Assembly (NCBI GenBank): GCA_936440205.1
Contig: OW387139.1
Coordinates: 24,082,378 to 24,146,377 of the forward strand
DNA: 64,000 bases
Source: Lepidonotus clava
Taxonomy: Eukaryota; Annelida; Polychaeta; Phyllodocida; Polynoidae
Reading direction: 5' to 3'
Below, piece by piece: positions 24,601 to 39,600 of the stretch. The first letter of the stretch is position 1; every line of letters starts with the position of its first letter. The translations under genes were made by a program, and so were the position numbers. The notes under the pieces are model-generated. The model saw only the letters and a program-made list of their open reading frames with translations, ran no database searches and had not been told where the DNA came from.

Positions 24601-27600
24601 GTGAACGCGACAGATTGCGACCACAGAAAAGCCACATCGTGCAGCAAATTGCGCCTCCGATAGAAAACGAAGAAAAGTTGAGACAGTTGCAGAACTCGAC
24701 GACGGCCAATGTGCAGACAATGGCCGGCGGACAAAAGCCTCGGACGAGACTCTATAATCAGAACCCGAGGCAGGCATGATTGGCAGTGGGCGAGTGACAG
24801 GGCCCGGTGAGATTCTCGGGACCGTGGAGACAATTGGAGACGGACGTTTGGAGGGTCCCAATGTGGCAGCGTCGCACCTGGACCACTAGCATGTCAGTCC
24901 ATCAATACACATTGATACCTGGTCACAATGTGCCTCTCGGCCACAACTCGTGGTGGCAGTCCTCAGCCTGCAGTCACACCGGGCCCGACACGAGAGGGAT
25001 TTAGGGTGTTGAGTGCTTCCTTTTGTTCCAGAGGAATTCAAGTGCAAACGGTGGATTTTGGTTAAAGCTTATAGCAGATATCATGAATGTATACACGTAT
25101 TGCTTCCACTTTTACAAGGCATAAACTTGTTGTATCACACATATCTCTAGGAATAAATACATATCATATAGTAATACCCTGTAGGAGTAACAGTAGCATT
25201 GTATATTAAATCAATTATCAATGAATCGCAAACGGACATAAATTTTTCGTATTCAGTTGTCTATGCTAGAAAATGCAAAACAGATTCACAGAGAACGACA
25301 AAAGAGCGAGTTAAGTCAAATTATGAGATATTGAGTAGGTTAGTGAGAAGAGGGCTGGGAATGGCAGTCAGTGAGGAGGAGAAGGAGGTGGAGGAGGCTG
25401 TCCTGACCACGCGTCGTCAGGAGTCAGGGGCCAGGACGAGTCGGTCGTCCCATTGAATCGGGCACGTGCCGCCACCAAACCAAACAGCGCCCAGCGGCCT
25501 GTCAGCATCCCTCTAAGTGCTGCAGATACCACAGCAAACACTCCCACTCTACTACAGGCGCCAGCACAAGCCATCGGCGGATGCCTCTCCCACGCTGCAA
25601 TGCTCCTTGTTCACTCAAGACTTCCCTCCCCGTGTATAGGTAGACTCTCAGACTTATGCCTCCATCAATGCACTGCAAACATGAACATGTGCATGCTGGC
25701 CAAGCCATGGAGGAATATTTTTCTCTGGGTAAGAAGTTTTTTCCATGCTTCTAACTTGGAAATGACTGCATGCCATGGGATGGTATGCGCAAAAATGAGT
25801 CTTTGGTTTGCGCACTGAGGGGCACGTAGCAGCGTCCATGGCTTTCAAACCACTCAGTCACTCCTAAATTCCATAGAAATCCTAAACCAATGGAATGTAT
25901 ACCTTTAACAATAAATAGAAGCACGGAAAGAATACCAATACAGTGTACTTTTCCAAGAGCATCGCTTGCTTTTTCAGAAATCTTTTAGAACAATGAGTGG
26001 CACATTTGATAAAGCGATTGAAACGCCCTAGTATTCGCCATATCTGAATCAGTAATAGATGTATAAAATGTTCAAATACATGTAAATAAAAGCATTAAAA
26101 GTAGTCCAAGTTATTATATATGGATAATATTTTCCTTTCTTTTCGCCGTGAATATGACCTCAGATGTAGAAACGGCGTAAAACATCCATTATTCACTCAC
26201 TCACTTTTCTCTATTTGTTTTTATCAAAGCCACTTCATAGGAATCGGTTTTATGTTTTACGTGTTTTACACTATTATTACACACCCATGCTTTGTTCACT
26301 GCCTCTTGGCTATATTTTGTTTGGTTGTTTATTAATACATTTTCTTCCAGTGCATTCACATTTCTTATCAAACAAGGTCTACGTAATGGTGAGGTAACAA
26401 TTGACCTCAACATATTAACATAAACCCAACAAACGCAATCAATACTGACTTCCCACCCATCCACCAGTCAACTCTAAATAGTACAGTATGCAAGAGATGT
26501 GGTCAGCCAGCCAATGGTGAGAAAGTCTATATTACTCTGTAGCTCCATGCTCAAACCCATAATCTGGTTGCACATGTTACTTTGTATATCTATTTGGAAT
26601 AGGCATATCAGTTTATGATTTTGCTCTCAATGACAGGGTGGTGGAACACTCTAAATCGTGCTATTGATGCAAATTTGAATTTTCTTAAATGTTACTGTAA
26701 GAGGCAGAACATGCTGACGCCGAGCCTCATTGCATGTGGGGTTACATGGTTTGTGGAGGGTGGGGCCGGGGGGGGGGGGCTTGTTGGTTAATCATTGATC
26801 CTGTCCGACAAACACCAGGTAACCCGACCCGTCTCGGCTGACCTGTCAACAAGCCGGCTTTATTGAAGTTTGTAAGCAGGTGACCAGCGCCCCTGGGAAC
26901 TGTAAATACCGACCGTCCCCCTCCGTCCGAACCCACGGGGCACGGGGACAGGAGGGAGTGGGAATGAGAACGATGGGGTATCAATCTGAACGACCCGATG
27001 TAAGAGACATGGTATTGTTTATTTAATGAAGTTCCAGAATGATCAACTACATTTCATGTTCCAGGTTTTCAACTTATTAAGCACAAATAAACAATGTAAG
27101 TGATTAATTGTACTATAACTAGTATTAGTTCGCTGAGATCTGCCATTTATTCCTTCATTGAGGTATATAAATGTTATAGGTATTGATCGTGCTAGTGATC
27201 TGGTTATCACTCTAGTCTGCCTGTATCTACCATTTGTTATGTATTGAATCTGAAAGTCTACTTACCTACTGATTACTTACAATTGGTTCTAAACATGTAC
27301 ATTAATTAACCCCAATCATAACATTGAAGTTTGCTGTTCTGGTGATTCATAAGATCATATGTTATCTCTACTTTGTAAATATCCCTCCAACACTATAATC
27401 ATCCCATATCTCTTATGTTCCATTGTAATACTCTGAAAACCAGGGGTAACCCTGAAGTTTACTACTAAATAAAAGTTTAAAAAAAAATTAAAATGCACCG
27501 ACATTGTGGAATCTGGTAACCATATTCGAATATTAATGTGTCCATGCTCCAATTGGGTGGCAATTTGACAGGAATAGCCTTAGCCTTAGGCCAAAAATGT

Positions 27601-30600
27601 AGGGCCTATATAGACTGACAAATAAATGCTCCTCTTAAAACTTGACACAGGTGTTATTACCATGAGTACATAATAGTTTTAACTGTAGTTAATAAGAAAA
27701 AATTTGTAAGTAGACAAATCACTAAATGTATTTCTGATCTAGAAATCAGTTTCTACAGTCGATATCATGGGAAAACATCCTACTTAAAGCAAACCACAAC
27801 GCAAATCAGTTATATATTGTCAAATAAAATTTTCAGTGAACTTTGCTTTTTTACAAACCATGTATGATCATGTGTCATCTGATAACAGAATGGTATGCAA
27901 AATTCTATTCAAAAACAGATTTAGAGTGTCATGAATACTCATTTTCTGACTTGTTTTGGTCTGTTGTGTGGTCCACACAAATACCTAGATTGTTTACCCA
28001 AAAACTGATGACATCATCAAAATGTCATTTCCGGAATCCCCCCTGCATTTTCACTCTGCTAGCAGAGTCTCTAATGAGTATTATTTTGGGTGGAGAATGA
28101 TGTGGGAATTGAGAGGAGGCAAACATGGATGAGCCTGGCTCAGTACAGAAAGGAAAGGGGAGGAATTGACCTATTGACCCTGAAGATGACATCACTGATT
28201 ATGGGGCAGTTGGGTCACGTGGGGGGATTCCCCAACAAGTTGATTGCAGACCAGAAAACAAAAACAAACAGATTCTCTTTTCAAGGATCATAATTATCGA
28301 CTTCTAGCCACCAATATCTGATTTTAACTGGCAATATGATTTATATGAGTGTAGTTGAAGATGTCAGGATCGATTTTGAAATTTTAAAAAATTTACTAAA
28401 TTTTGATAATTTTGCATTGTGGTTTGCTTTAAGTGCATCAACTACGTATATTTGAAATGAATACTAACAGGTTCATATATTTGTACATTTTATACGGTTA
28501 ATACCAACATACGGAGTTAAAAAGTCAACGGATCACCAGTCTCGTGTGACCTGCATTAGGTGATAGGCGTCGTCGTGGCACTATAACACGCACCTGACAG
28601 GCCGCATTAACACCCATCAAGGGCCTGGCCAGGACTGTTTTGGTATTCATGCTACATATTGTCCGTGACCACTCTACAGAACTAGGGTATAGTGTAAACA
28701 GGGCGTTGAGTGGCTGTAATATGATACATCCCCTGTGTGTGAGAGGATCAACATGAGGTATGTTGTATGCTTCCTGAGGTCCGAGGGGTTGACACAAACA
28801 ACCCCTGCATACCACTGCTTGGTGCATGCTTCACATGGCCGTATTCATAGCTTGTTGATAGGGAATGGCAAGAGGTGTGTCTCAATTCACTATGACGCAA
28901 TATGTCACAAACTTGACCAGGGCTCTTAAACATTGTCTATTTACAGGCTTAAAAGCCAAGTGCTATGTCACGTTCTTTGTCCGTAGTTTTATCCCTGGAC
29001 ATATAATTATTCTATTCTCAATTTCGCAATCATTTTAATGAATAAATTGCATTACACATACATGGTACGTCTGAGATTTTGCTAGTTGTACCCAACAGGT
29101 TTAAGTGGGTAAATCTGGAATTAGACGAAAGATAGCGAAACCTTTAATACTTGTTACTGCTACTAATAACAAGTTACATGGGCACAACTGACTATATGGA
29201 TACAAAGATGTCTAAACCATGTAACGTGATGTTAAGTTACATTGATGGAACATACTAAAGAATACCAAATTGGGGTGTCCACCTCCACAATCTAAGTATC
29301 CACGCCTGCATAACATGTCTGACGTGTTTCTTTTTTCTTATGCTTTAAAGAAAAACTGCTTATGCATGTTTCTAGAGGATAACCGTTATTAAATCGGGGA
29401 AAAAAAGTATAAGCCCTACGGGTGTATTATTTTCCCCTTTTCTGGGTTTGTCTTTGTTTTTGAGTATTCTAATTTATTCGTAGCGCCACAAGTTGACTTC
29501 ATCTATCATAAATGTACCAATATACACTCCCCCGAGATCAGACCAGATCCTTGGGGACGTCCAGTCGGCCCTTTGATCCTTTGATGGTGACCGGGCGGAC
29601 CCACAGATCACAATCATGTAACGCGGGCAGCCAGCGGCCACCAAACTCCATCGGTCCCCGGCGTGCATACAAAAGGATCCGGCCAGTCCGCCCGGATCCA
29701 GCGCTAAATAATAGATGGCCCCCCTTTTGCAGTGCCATCCGAATGTCACTACGGGCCGCGCCCACTATTGTGGTGACGGTCGCACCCCACAGCCCCCATG
29801 GCACACCCTATAGACCCCTGACGCCCCCCTCAGCCCCCTCTACACACCCAACACACACACAGAGTCCCGTCACTCAGGCCCTGATTTCCCCTAAGGCCAC
29901 TCGTTCGTCCATTAGAATAATTTGCCGAAAACACGGTAATACTGCGGCCATGGTGTGGCGGTCACTTGGTGTCGGGGCCGAGTCGTTATTTCCGTGGGCA
30001 AACTGCGGCGGGGGGTTTATGTGCTGTGGTTACACGGAGGGCCATCCTTGCACCATGTGCATGTTTAATGTGCTTTAACGGCCGTCACTTCTGATTAACC
30101 GAGAAAGAATTAACACTGACAGCTACTTTGTAATCGTTACGTCTACTAACTCGTATTTATGGATTACTTTACTGCAACTAGAACTGTTTGTAACTGCTGT
30201 GGAAAATCTTTTTTCCCCTATGTTTTCGCACTCGCTTAAAATAATCCTTTATGCCTACATTGGTATTTTTTCCAATTTGCATGTAAACTCATAACAACCT
30301 AAAATGCATATCCCATACATTTTCTTTACGTTAGCTGTTATCTTTTTATTTATGATTCTTTTTGCAGAACCACAAAAACAGGAAGTCCAACTCGAGAAAG
30401 CCAGTGATTCGTACACGTCAACCACAGGAACCCAGAGGTGTCAGTGACTCAGCGTCAACTCGTCCGACGGCGACAGTGTACAAGTAACTCCGGATTGTCT
30501 CGGTGCTGTATGGGCGTGGGTAGGGCGCCGTCACCTGGGTTCACCAAGTTCTCTCCTCACAGGACACCCCTATCCGTCACCAGGGTTCGTCACCACAGGC

Positions 30601-33600
30601 GGCCGTCGTCGTGACATCTGTTAACGCAGGCGCCAACAGGTCGCTTCATTTGGACTTGTGAGAGAAGTATTACATATCCAGAGGGTATTTACTGGGCTTG
30701 TATGGCTACTAGGAAGTGGCTTTGTCAACTGACCAGTACGGTTTAAAGGACACAATTTATCGGGTCGATAAATTAAAGATATTAGTCTTCAATGTACTAA
30801 GTTTCAAAATGTGTAATATTACTACAACTGAAACACAAAAGCCTGTCTCTGGGCTCTCATTAAAAAGCTTGATATTGGACCAACGTCTTATAGGGTAAAT
30901 ATAAGGCAAAACAAAAAGTAAACTGATTCGGAAACAAGATATTTACTGGCGTTCATCAGTAACAAAAGGTTACATTTGAGTTTCTTGGCACCTATCAGCA
31001 TAAGATGCTGTTTGAGAGGAAACACATCTATTGTGCGATAAGAAATGTGAGAGGGGAAAATACTGTGATGTAGGAATAAATGCATAGCACGAAATTCCAA
31101 AATTAAAGGGCATAATCATAGGGCAAAATGGAGAAACATATGGCAAACTTAAAAAACATAGAATATACGGTCAGTGGCAAATATATCATTAGTACAACTG
31201 GTCTGATGTAACGGTTGAGCCTCCCTATCATATTTAAAAGAGTAAGGACAAGTTGAGCACACATTCTGGGGAGTAAAAACCTGATAGAAACATATCAACC
31301 ATTCTTCCTGTCCCGTTCAAGTAGGTGAGGCCCATTGCACCAAGGATCCAGTGGATCCTCCAGCTGGCCAATATCGCCATCACCAAGGTAACCACATCCG
31401 GGCACCGACATGGCGACACGTCGGTGCGTTGAACCTGGTTGGCTCCGGTAACCATGGCGACACCTCGGTATCAATACTATCGCCGAGACCTTGTCAGTGA
31501 TATCAACACCGATGTTTGGTTGGTGTCGGGTTCGGGGGTGAACATGCACCCTGAACTCAATAAGTGAGGATATCTGTCATCATAACCTGCTCCTCAGAAA
31601 TGCCGCAGATTCCAAGGAATTTATATCTCGTACATAAAAATGGAGAACAGGAACCAGGCGACGATATGACCCTAGATAGGCGATCAAACCACGAGAACGT
31701 TTCGGCGTCAGATCCGTGTGTTATCTCTACAGGCATCTGCCCCAAACGACGTCGTTGAGGTTAGCCTTATGCCCGGTTAATGTCACTGGTGACGTCTCCC
31801 CTTATCAATATTGCAATCTGTGGTCGGGGTACAGCCGCAGCACCCCGTTCATTCAGCACCATAATATATTACGTGGCAGTTTATGGAGAGGTTCCGGTTT
31901 AGAATACATGACATAGGTTCGTATTTACCCTACTTCTTCTAAAATGATGTCCTTTCGCATGTTGCTGCCTACATACTGAACTTTCTTCAGGTCTTACCAA
32001 GAACCAGCAAAATGGGCCATAACCAACCTGTCCATCTGGTTGCTGTTTTGTTAAACTGTTTTCAGAAGGACCTGTGGGAACCAGCAAATTGGGTCATGAC
32101 CCCATTTCTTAGTTCCAGCCTCATCCTCCATGGTGTAATGGCTAAGACCCCCATCTCCAAACCCAAAGATTGTGGATTCGAATCCTGGCAAAGCCACTTG
32201 TTTCTAACTAAAATGGGGCAAACTGAGCTTGTGAGACATATCTGTCTTTAAAATTAGGAGAGGTGAAATATTTAAGAGGTAACAACGTAGCACTGTTTTC
32301 TTTCAATAAAGAAGGAAAGGTCTTATGTTAATGGTCTACCCATATCTTACGTTCTGGGGTGGCGGGAGGGGGGTTCGGAGGCCCATATTTGATGTTAGAA
32401 TAGTTTGTGCCCATGCATCCTAGACGTTCATTGGCCATGCTTAAGTAAGGGCCATCATGCAAGAAGATCGTCAGTAGGGGTCATGTCTGGGGTCAGAGGT
32501 CAAACACTGTGTTAAATGCGGGGGTCAGATGGTTTAACCCTGCGTGCCCCTTGTCGTGGGGATACCTTATGGTCTCTTCGGGTCTTCTATGGCACAGGCG
32601 GAGGAGAGGGACTCTTTAGACGCCTTGTAGAGACACTTAGGGTTCAAAGATCTGACCAGTGAGCCTATGATTCTAACTTTTGGTGGAGGGGGGGGGGGGG
32701 CTTTCTTGATATACATTTATGAGTAAAAATTACCTCTTATAATTATACTGTATTCTTTCGGAAAAATCATAAGCACTATCTAAAACTCGTAAATAGCAGT
32801 TGTATTCAAAAGAAAAATAAGGTTGTTTCGATGCGGGAACAGCATGAAAGAATTTGAGATGGTTGAAACACAAGAGAAATGCAAAGACAAGAGACGGATT
32901 AAGAGACTGATAAGGGAGTGACAAAACCCTGACAGAATGACAAGAGAGAGGCGGGTCGCTGCCCCTGCGGCACTCCCCAACGGCCGCGCCACATGCGAAA
33001 GGGACATGATATTTTGATCAGTTTTCCATCGTCACAGATTAGGCATTAGCGTTGACGACCGCGACGCCAGCGACCGCGCAATCTGTCCTGATCACCGGCG
33101 GGGGCTTTACTGGCGGGGGCGGGGGTGACCCCTTCTCCTGCACACTACGGGCCGGGCCGGGTGGGAGTGGGGGCAGTAGGTGGGTGGGTGGGGGCGTGTC
33201 TTGGCGTGGCGTGGCCCGCGCTCGTCATCTTTGCTCTTTTCGCGCGCGGCGGATTAAGGTGGCCGCCGGGGGAGCCCTCTCCCCGCCGACAGGGTCCTCC
33301 CACGTGAGCCCTCAAGCCAACGACAAATCTGTCCCCGGATGGACTGCCTGTAAATGACGTTGAAGGCTGACTTCAGGCAGACCTGAGGGCTGGTTACTGG
33401 GACTGGGGGCCTGAAGGAGAACTGGAAAGTGATGGAGAGTGAAGCCCGAGCTCTGTGGACAAGACTGGGTTGTTGGCTGAGGGAAGAGGGCTGGTTACTG
33501 GGACTGAGGGACTGGTGGGGGCTGGGTAAGTGATGGGGATTCAGAGCTGAGGACAACACTAGATGGTTGGCTGGGGCAGAGGGCTGGTTACTGGGACTGG

Positions 33601-36600
33601 AGGGCCTGAAGCAGGGCTGAGTAAGTAAGAGAATGAGAGCTGAACTCTGAGTACAACAGTGGTTTGTTGGCTTGGGTGGGGGGCTGGTTACTGGAACTGA
33701 GGGCCTGGCAGAGGACTGGGTAAGTGATGGGGATTGAGGGCCAAGCTCTGAGGACAAAACTGGGTTGTTGGCTGGAGTGGAGGCCTGGGTACTGGGAGAG
33801 GGGGCCTGGAGGGCAAGGTATGTGATGGAGAGTTGGGCCTGAGCTCTGACGACAACACTGTGTGATTGCTTGGGGTAGAGGGCTGGTTACTTTGACTGGG
33901 GACCTAAAGGGCTGGGTAAGTGATGCAGAGGGAGAGCTGAGGTCTGTGAATAACACTGTGTGGTTGGCTGGGATACAGGGCTGGTTACTTAAACTGGGGG
34001 CCTGAAGGGCTAAGTAGGTGAGTGATAATGAGGGGTGAGCTCTAAGGACAACAGTTACACTGGTTTGTTTCCTTGGATAGAGGGCTGGTTACTGGGACTG
34101 ATGGCCTGGCAGAGGACTGGGTAAGTGAGGTACAGTGAGAGCTGAGCTCCAAGGACAACACTGGATGGTTGGCTGGGGTACGGGGCTGTTTACTGGGGCT
34201 GAGGGCCTGAAGAAAGAGCTGGGTACGTTAGATCACTGGAAGGGGAGGGCTGAACTCTGACTGTTGACTAGGGGAAGATGACTGGGTACTGGGACTTGGG
34301 GCCTGAAGGAGGGCTGGGTAGCTGGAGGAAGATGGTTGGGTAGATGGTTGGGTAGATCAGTTCTGTGATTGTATAAAGATTCTGAATATGTTCGTCATAA
34401 CATCTTTCCTCCTTCCAGAGTACTCTATGCCAAAGACTCTATGCTTTCCCAATCTCTGGTCTGCCCTTCAACCAAACCCTCGCATGCAACGTGCTCTCGA
34501 GTTGTAATATGACTGTGACCAGTGAGTCGACACGTCGGAAGTAATTGTTGCCACTTTGCTCTCTCTGGGGTACAACCAGATGATCGTCATCCAGGAGGGG
34601 GGCATCGAAAACTGTACAACACAATGTCTGTACATAGATGATTCCGGAGTAGGATGGGAAATCTCGAGTTCAATTAAGTAGTAGGTTTAACTTGAATTAT
34701 ATACTGAAACAGGAGAAGAGGGGTAGGCGCCGTGGGCGGTACTAGATCACCGATGGGATAGATCGGTAAAGTTGAATTGGGTCAAGAGAACACTCACGGA
34801 ATACTCATTATTGCTAGGTTCAAGTAGGCTGTGGAGACTATTGGTAGAGAATAGAGAACTGAGAGAGGTGTGAGCAGGAATCAGATGGATGAGGTGGGGA
34901 GCAGGGCAAGTAGAGCTGCAGCCTGCCCATTATCACGGTACTCGGCACAGCTGTTCCGGCCAGCCTAATGCCTCCAAGAGCATCTGCTCGCACTTGCTCG
35001 TATGAGCGCCCTACTTATGACGAGCACCTCACCCGTTGGGACTGCTATACACAGGTGTCAATGGGAACTAAGCACAGCCTGAGAGACACTCTTCAGTGGC
35101 ATTGCTCATTTAGGCTGGATTGCTTACTTTGAATTAAATGCGATAGTTTGCATATCGGGTATCAGTCATGAGAACACTGAATATGTACCTACTAATATAT
35201 AATGTAGACTCCCTTTAAAGTCAAGAAAATAAAACACCTAACTCTCCATTCTAGGGTGTTTTGTGTACGAACCGATCATTGGGAGTGGCTTCAATATTCC
35301 TCAATGACTTCCTTTTACAATGTTTAAATGTAGGGCACTGTTTATCGATCTACATTGTAAATAACAAAGTGAATATTTGAAATATCTTGACCAAAGGGGA
35401 AATTTGCAAAAACAAACCACGGATACACAACCAAGGCATTTTGGTCTCCGTTTACCTAGTTAGAATACAGATGCCTCAGCTAACCCGTTCACTTCAATCT
35501 CTCCTCTCTTCTTTTCTCTCTGCCAGCAGTCCCAGTGTAAATCTAGCATGCAGGCTATAAAACATTCCAACTCTGGCCTACCCCCAGCCCCGCCTGGGGC
35601 CGATCCCCGGTTCCCCTCCCCCTACTCCCATTTTTTTCTGCGGGCCGCGCCCGTTTTCACCTATTTCCCCTCGGCCCGAACTGACTCCAAGCGCGGCCGA
35701 GTTTTAAATGACAGAGGAGCGCCGGCCTCGGCGGGATCCGGTAGTTTACGGCAAATAAGCACCTTGTTGGGGTTTATGGCGGGGAGCGTGGCTTTTTGTC
35801 GGGTGAATCACACACGCTGGCGGTACCTGTGCACGTCGCCGTCACACCCGCCCAGAGGGCAGGCTGCTGCTGCTACCACTGTGAGCCGTCTGGTACAGTG
35901 ACTGAGGCCTGCTCCCATCAAGCACACCCTCCTACACCGCCGCCACCTCCTGCGTAATTTATGTGTGCTGCCAGGCTGCTTTAAGGGATAATCGGCCCCA
36001 AATAGGGTATATCTGGTGACAGAAGGGTCGGATCAGACGTGAAGTAATTGTGGGCTTCACCCTGTGTTTTCCGCCCCTGGAAGGGATCATAGATATCACG
36101 TTGGCCTATATTTGAAGACCAGAGAATGCTGGATTAGATCCTAGGGGTAATGCCCTGAAATGTGTATCAAACGGGAAGCTTGAGATAAAAACATAACAAA
36201 CTGTGTTATGAAGCATTAGACAACATCCTTGTCATGATATTGTGTCTCAGCCTGGGGATCAATTTTCTCTGTGTAGTTATTTGAAATATTCTATACAGAA
36301 AAACAAATGTGATGGGCATACCATATATTCTAACCAAACCCGCACTTTACTTTTTGATACAGCCTCCTAATATCTCTCCCCAATAAGCAAGAAAAGTGAA
36401 CCATGCAATTTTTGAAAACTGAATACACACGTACATTTATACATTTACAATATGGATACTCAGCCTGTCGTTATTCCGTGAAGTCTAAAATATTTACCGA
36501 GTACAAAGATACCAGGCCTTCTATATACAGGTAAGTGCAGCTGGGCACAATAGTCTCCATCTCATTACAGCTTCCACTCGTGTCACCCCAACACCCTCCC

Positions 36601-39600
36601 CGCCGCCGCCACTTGTACCGAACCGTCAGCGCCCTGCCTGCATTGTTCATATCCCAAACTTGGGTACACTGACGGGTCTCGGCAACAAAGGGGATTAGAA
36701 ACACGAGTCGGTCGCTTTGTCTTTCTATTTACAGCATCAATAATTGAACGCAAATGCTCACAAATCTTTAGCTCCCGGATTGACAATTATGTGCAAAAAC
36801 CACAGCCGGGTTGGTCAGGACTCTGTCTGAATGGGCCGATGAGCACGTGAGGATTTGATGGGAAGAAAATGGGATTGGTTTGTGTGATGGCAGTTAAGAA
36901 TATTTTCACAGAAAATATTTGTAACCTCTTCTTCTGACCGAATGAGTAAACGAGACATTTTCTAATGTTTGATATATATAATCCAAAACTAGAAATGTGT
37001 TTCAAAAAGGGCAATGTCAACTGAATACCCCTTTAAACAGTCCAGATTGCACTCGCTTACTCCAAACAAAAAAGCGCCCATATTCAAGCGACAACGTCAC
37101 AGGCCATGGATACCCATGGAGATCAAATATTATTTCATTTGGTATTCAATCGTGCCGAAGGCCGGCCGTTAAAACAATCAGGGCGCGGCCTTAACGATCG
37201 CCTGATGAGACCGGCCGCTCATAAAGACAGCTCCCGGCCGCGCAGCCCGCCTCCCCCGGCCGACCATGTCGATCGATGCCGGGCGACAATCAACTCGGCC
37301 CACCAGGTAGAATGTCACCCAAAACGCAAACACGGCAGGCCACATCGGCCGCCGATGATCGGGGGGTTAAGCGACCAGTCGACTGGTAGGAGGGGGCATT
37401 GGTCTGGGGGGTGGGTGTAGGGGTGGGCAGGGATCGACGGTCCTCGGGTGACAGCCGACAGGGTGCGGGCAGTATACGTATACACGTATGTAAGCGCTCC
37501 TGAGCAGCTCCTACGTAGTCACCCAGTATCGGCGTATCCATTACATTAAAGCTATGTACTTATGGTCTATAAACAGCGCTTTCCTCCTCATCTCAATATG
37601 GGATTTCCGTGGTCGTCCGCCGGAACCGACACAGTGGACGCGGCCCAGTGCGGCGGTGGCCCGCGGCCCATCATCGGTCGATGACGTCCCCACTTCCTTC
37701 CGGCCGCCGGTCGTCTATGGCGACGAGCAGGTCAGTGAACGGTGGGCGCGACCTGCTCCATTAGGACGAGCTGCTCATGTCTGGGAGGAAGAATACGGAC
37801 CCCGGACTTATGTTTATCGACTAGAGAGGAGGTGCATATCATGTTTGTGAATACGAGTAAAGATATACAGCAGATAACGCAGGCCGCCATTGTACTGATT
37901 TTATGCCATGTCATGATATATGACAAATAGTATCGTACTAATGGATAGGATGATAGCATTAGGCAAATGCTCAGGAAACCAGCTCAAAGGCATACCTGAA
38001 TATATCAATTATGATAATTATGCACATTTCTGGCAACACAAGCACATAATGGAACATGGTGCTAAATGTCATTACTGATTTAATTACAGATACTATATCA
38101 TTGATGGCCATGAAAAAATACTGGAAGCACGTAATTGGTTAGAGAGACCAATTATGTACGGACATACAGAAAAGACAGAAACACATTTTTGTTTAAAACG
38201 GTTAGAGGGATACCTCCGGAGGGTGGGGATGGGGGGGGGGATATTTGAACCAGCAAATATCAACGTTACAATTAAAATATAAGTTCTCTTTTCATATCGA
38301 CTTTGATAGTCGTTACCAAAATATACTAAGGTCCACTATTTATTACCACTCGGTGCCGGCCCACTTAGGACGTGCCTCTCACGTTGCCTGCTCGATCCCC
38401 ATGGCCGGTGACCCACCCGGTGGACGCGTTAGTGTACTGTATAGACATGGCGCCGCCTGTCCAGCAGGCCTGCCGCCTCCCCGGGCCTGCCGCCTGCCGC
38501 CCCGGGCACCACCCCTGCCGGCCGCACGGTCTCCCCGCCCTTCGCCATCTTTACCCACCTACCCCTTGTATAAGGTGCGTGTTGGCTTGGTCACCTCTAA
38601 CACAAGGACGGGCCGAGACGGCGGCCCTCACGGCGGGGTTCCTCCTGGGTGCCCGCACCCCGCTGCCGCCCTAATCAGCCTGGTGGCCGGCCCGCGCCGC
38701 TCGGGGATCAGCCGGCAGGGCCCACGGGCCCAACACACCCACAAAAGCCGGCATGCCTGGCCTCGTCCCTCGAGGGCGCGCTGTCTGCTTTTAGCTAATT
38801 TGTGCCCATTTTGTGCGCGCCACATCGACATGCAATGGTGGCTTTCTTTTCTGAGGTGAGCTCGAGTTGAAAGCAGTGGCCGGAGCCCGGGAGAGGGGCG
38901 GGCCCGGCGCGGGCAGGCGACAGACCGGCCCGTTCACCGCCTGCCTCCTGCGGGCACCGGGGAGGGAGGATCCTCCAGCTACCACCACACCCAGTCTGTA
39001 TCACAGCGACTCTTTGGGTTGGATCCCAGCCGTCTCCAGGGTTCCAACTTCCTCAGCCATGGGTGCCTCCGCCCAAACTGCGAGAACTCTGTTCCCCATG
39101 TACGGCACGGGGGGCTGACAACATGTGTGTATATCGATATTTCCACTTTTAACCTATAATTTCTTTTACTGACTCACAGTCACTCAAGCGCATCGCTAAG
39201 ATCGGGTCCTTAATAGAGGGTCACGGTTCTCTGGATCCTGCAGTGATGAGTTGTGGTCTCTGGGTTCTACCTAGAAACGCACGCTTCACATCGGATGAAA
39301 CAACCGGGAAATTGTTGAGATTCCTTCTATCTTTCCACTTCAAACCCCCGATAAGTCCGGTTCGGTTCTGCTGCTAATGCATCTAGACTCGGGATCCATA
39401 CCCAGCCCTGTGACCGTCATGTTGGAGTCCCCACTTTTCTCGTGCACCTCCTTTTTGCACCTGACCAGCTCGACTGACAACACACAAACACAAACCAGAA
39501 CCATTAGCCGACCACTTAAAGAAAAGACAGCGAACGCACCAAGAGAAAAAAAACTTTCCGTTCTCGTTTTCATAATCATACGCAAAACTTTGATGGGGAC

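Noticed and set aside
29512-30078. 188-residue + strand ORF
   Set aside because: Overlaps two minus-strand ORFs, low-complexity Pro/Ser/Arg composition, no recognisable family.
17025-30540. Enrichment of TCACCTG E-boxes
   Set aside because: A rough count of about a dozen intronic copies is not clearly above the roughly eight expected.
32119-32200. Functional tRNA gene
   Set aside because: A and B boxes are good but acceptor and anticodon arms do not pair.
33254-33956. Minus-strand ORFs of 167 and 122 residues, Ser/Pro/Asn/Gln-rich repeats
   Set aside because: They cross the ~100-bp minisatellite; unit lengths vary (93-104) so the frame is not kept between copies.
38245-38859. 204-residue + strand ORF, the longest in the window
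   Set aside because: Lies mostly in GC-rich DNA with ORFs in other frames, Pro/Arg/Ala-rich, no domain, no start or splice context.
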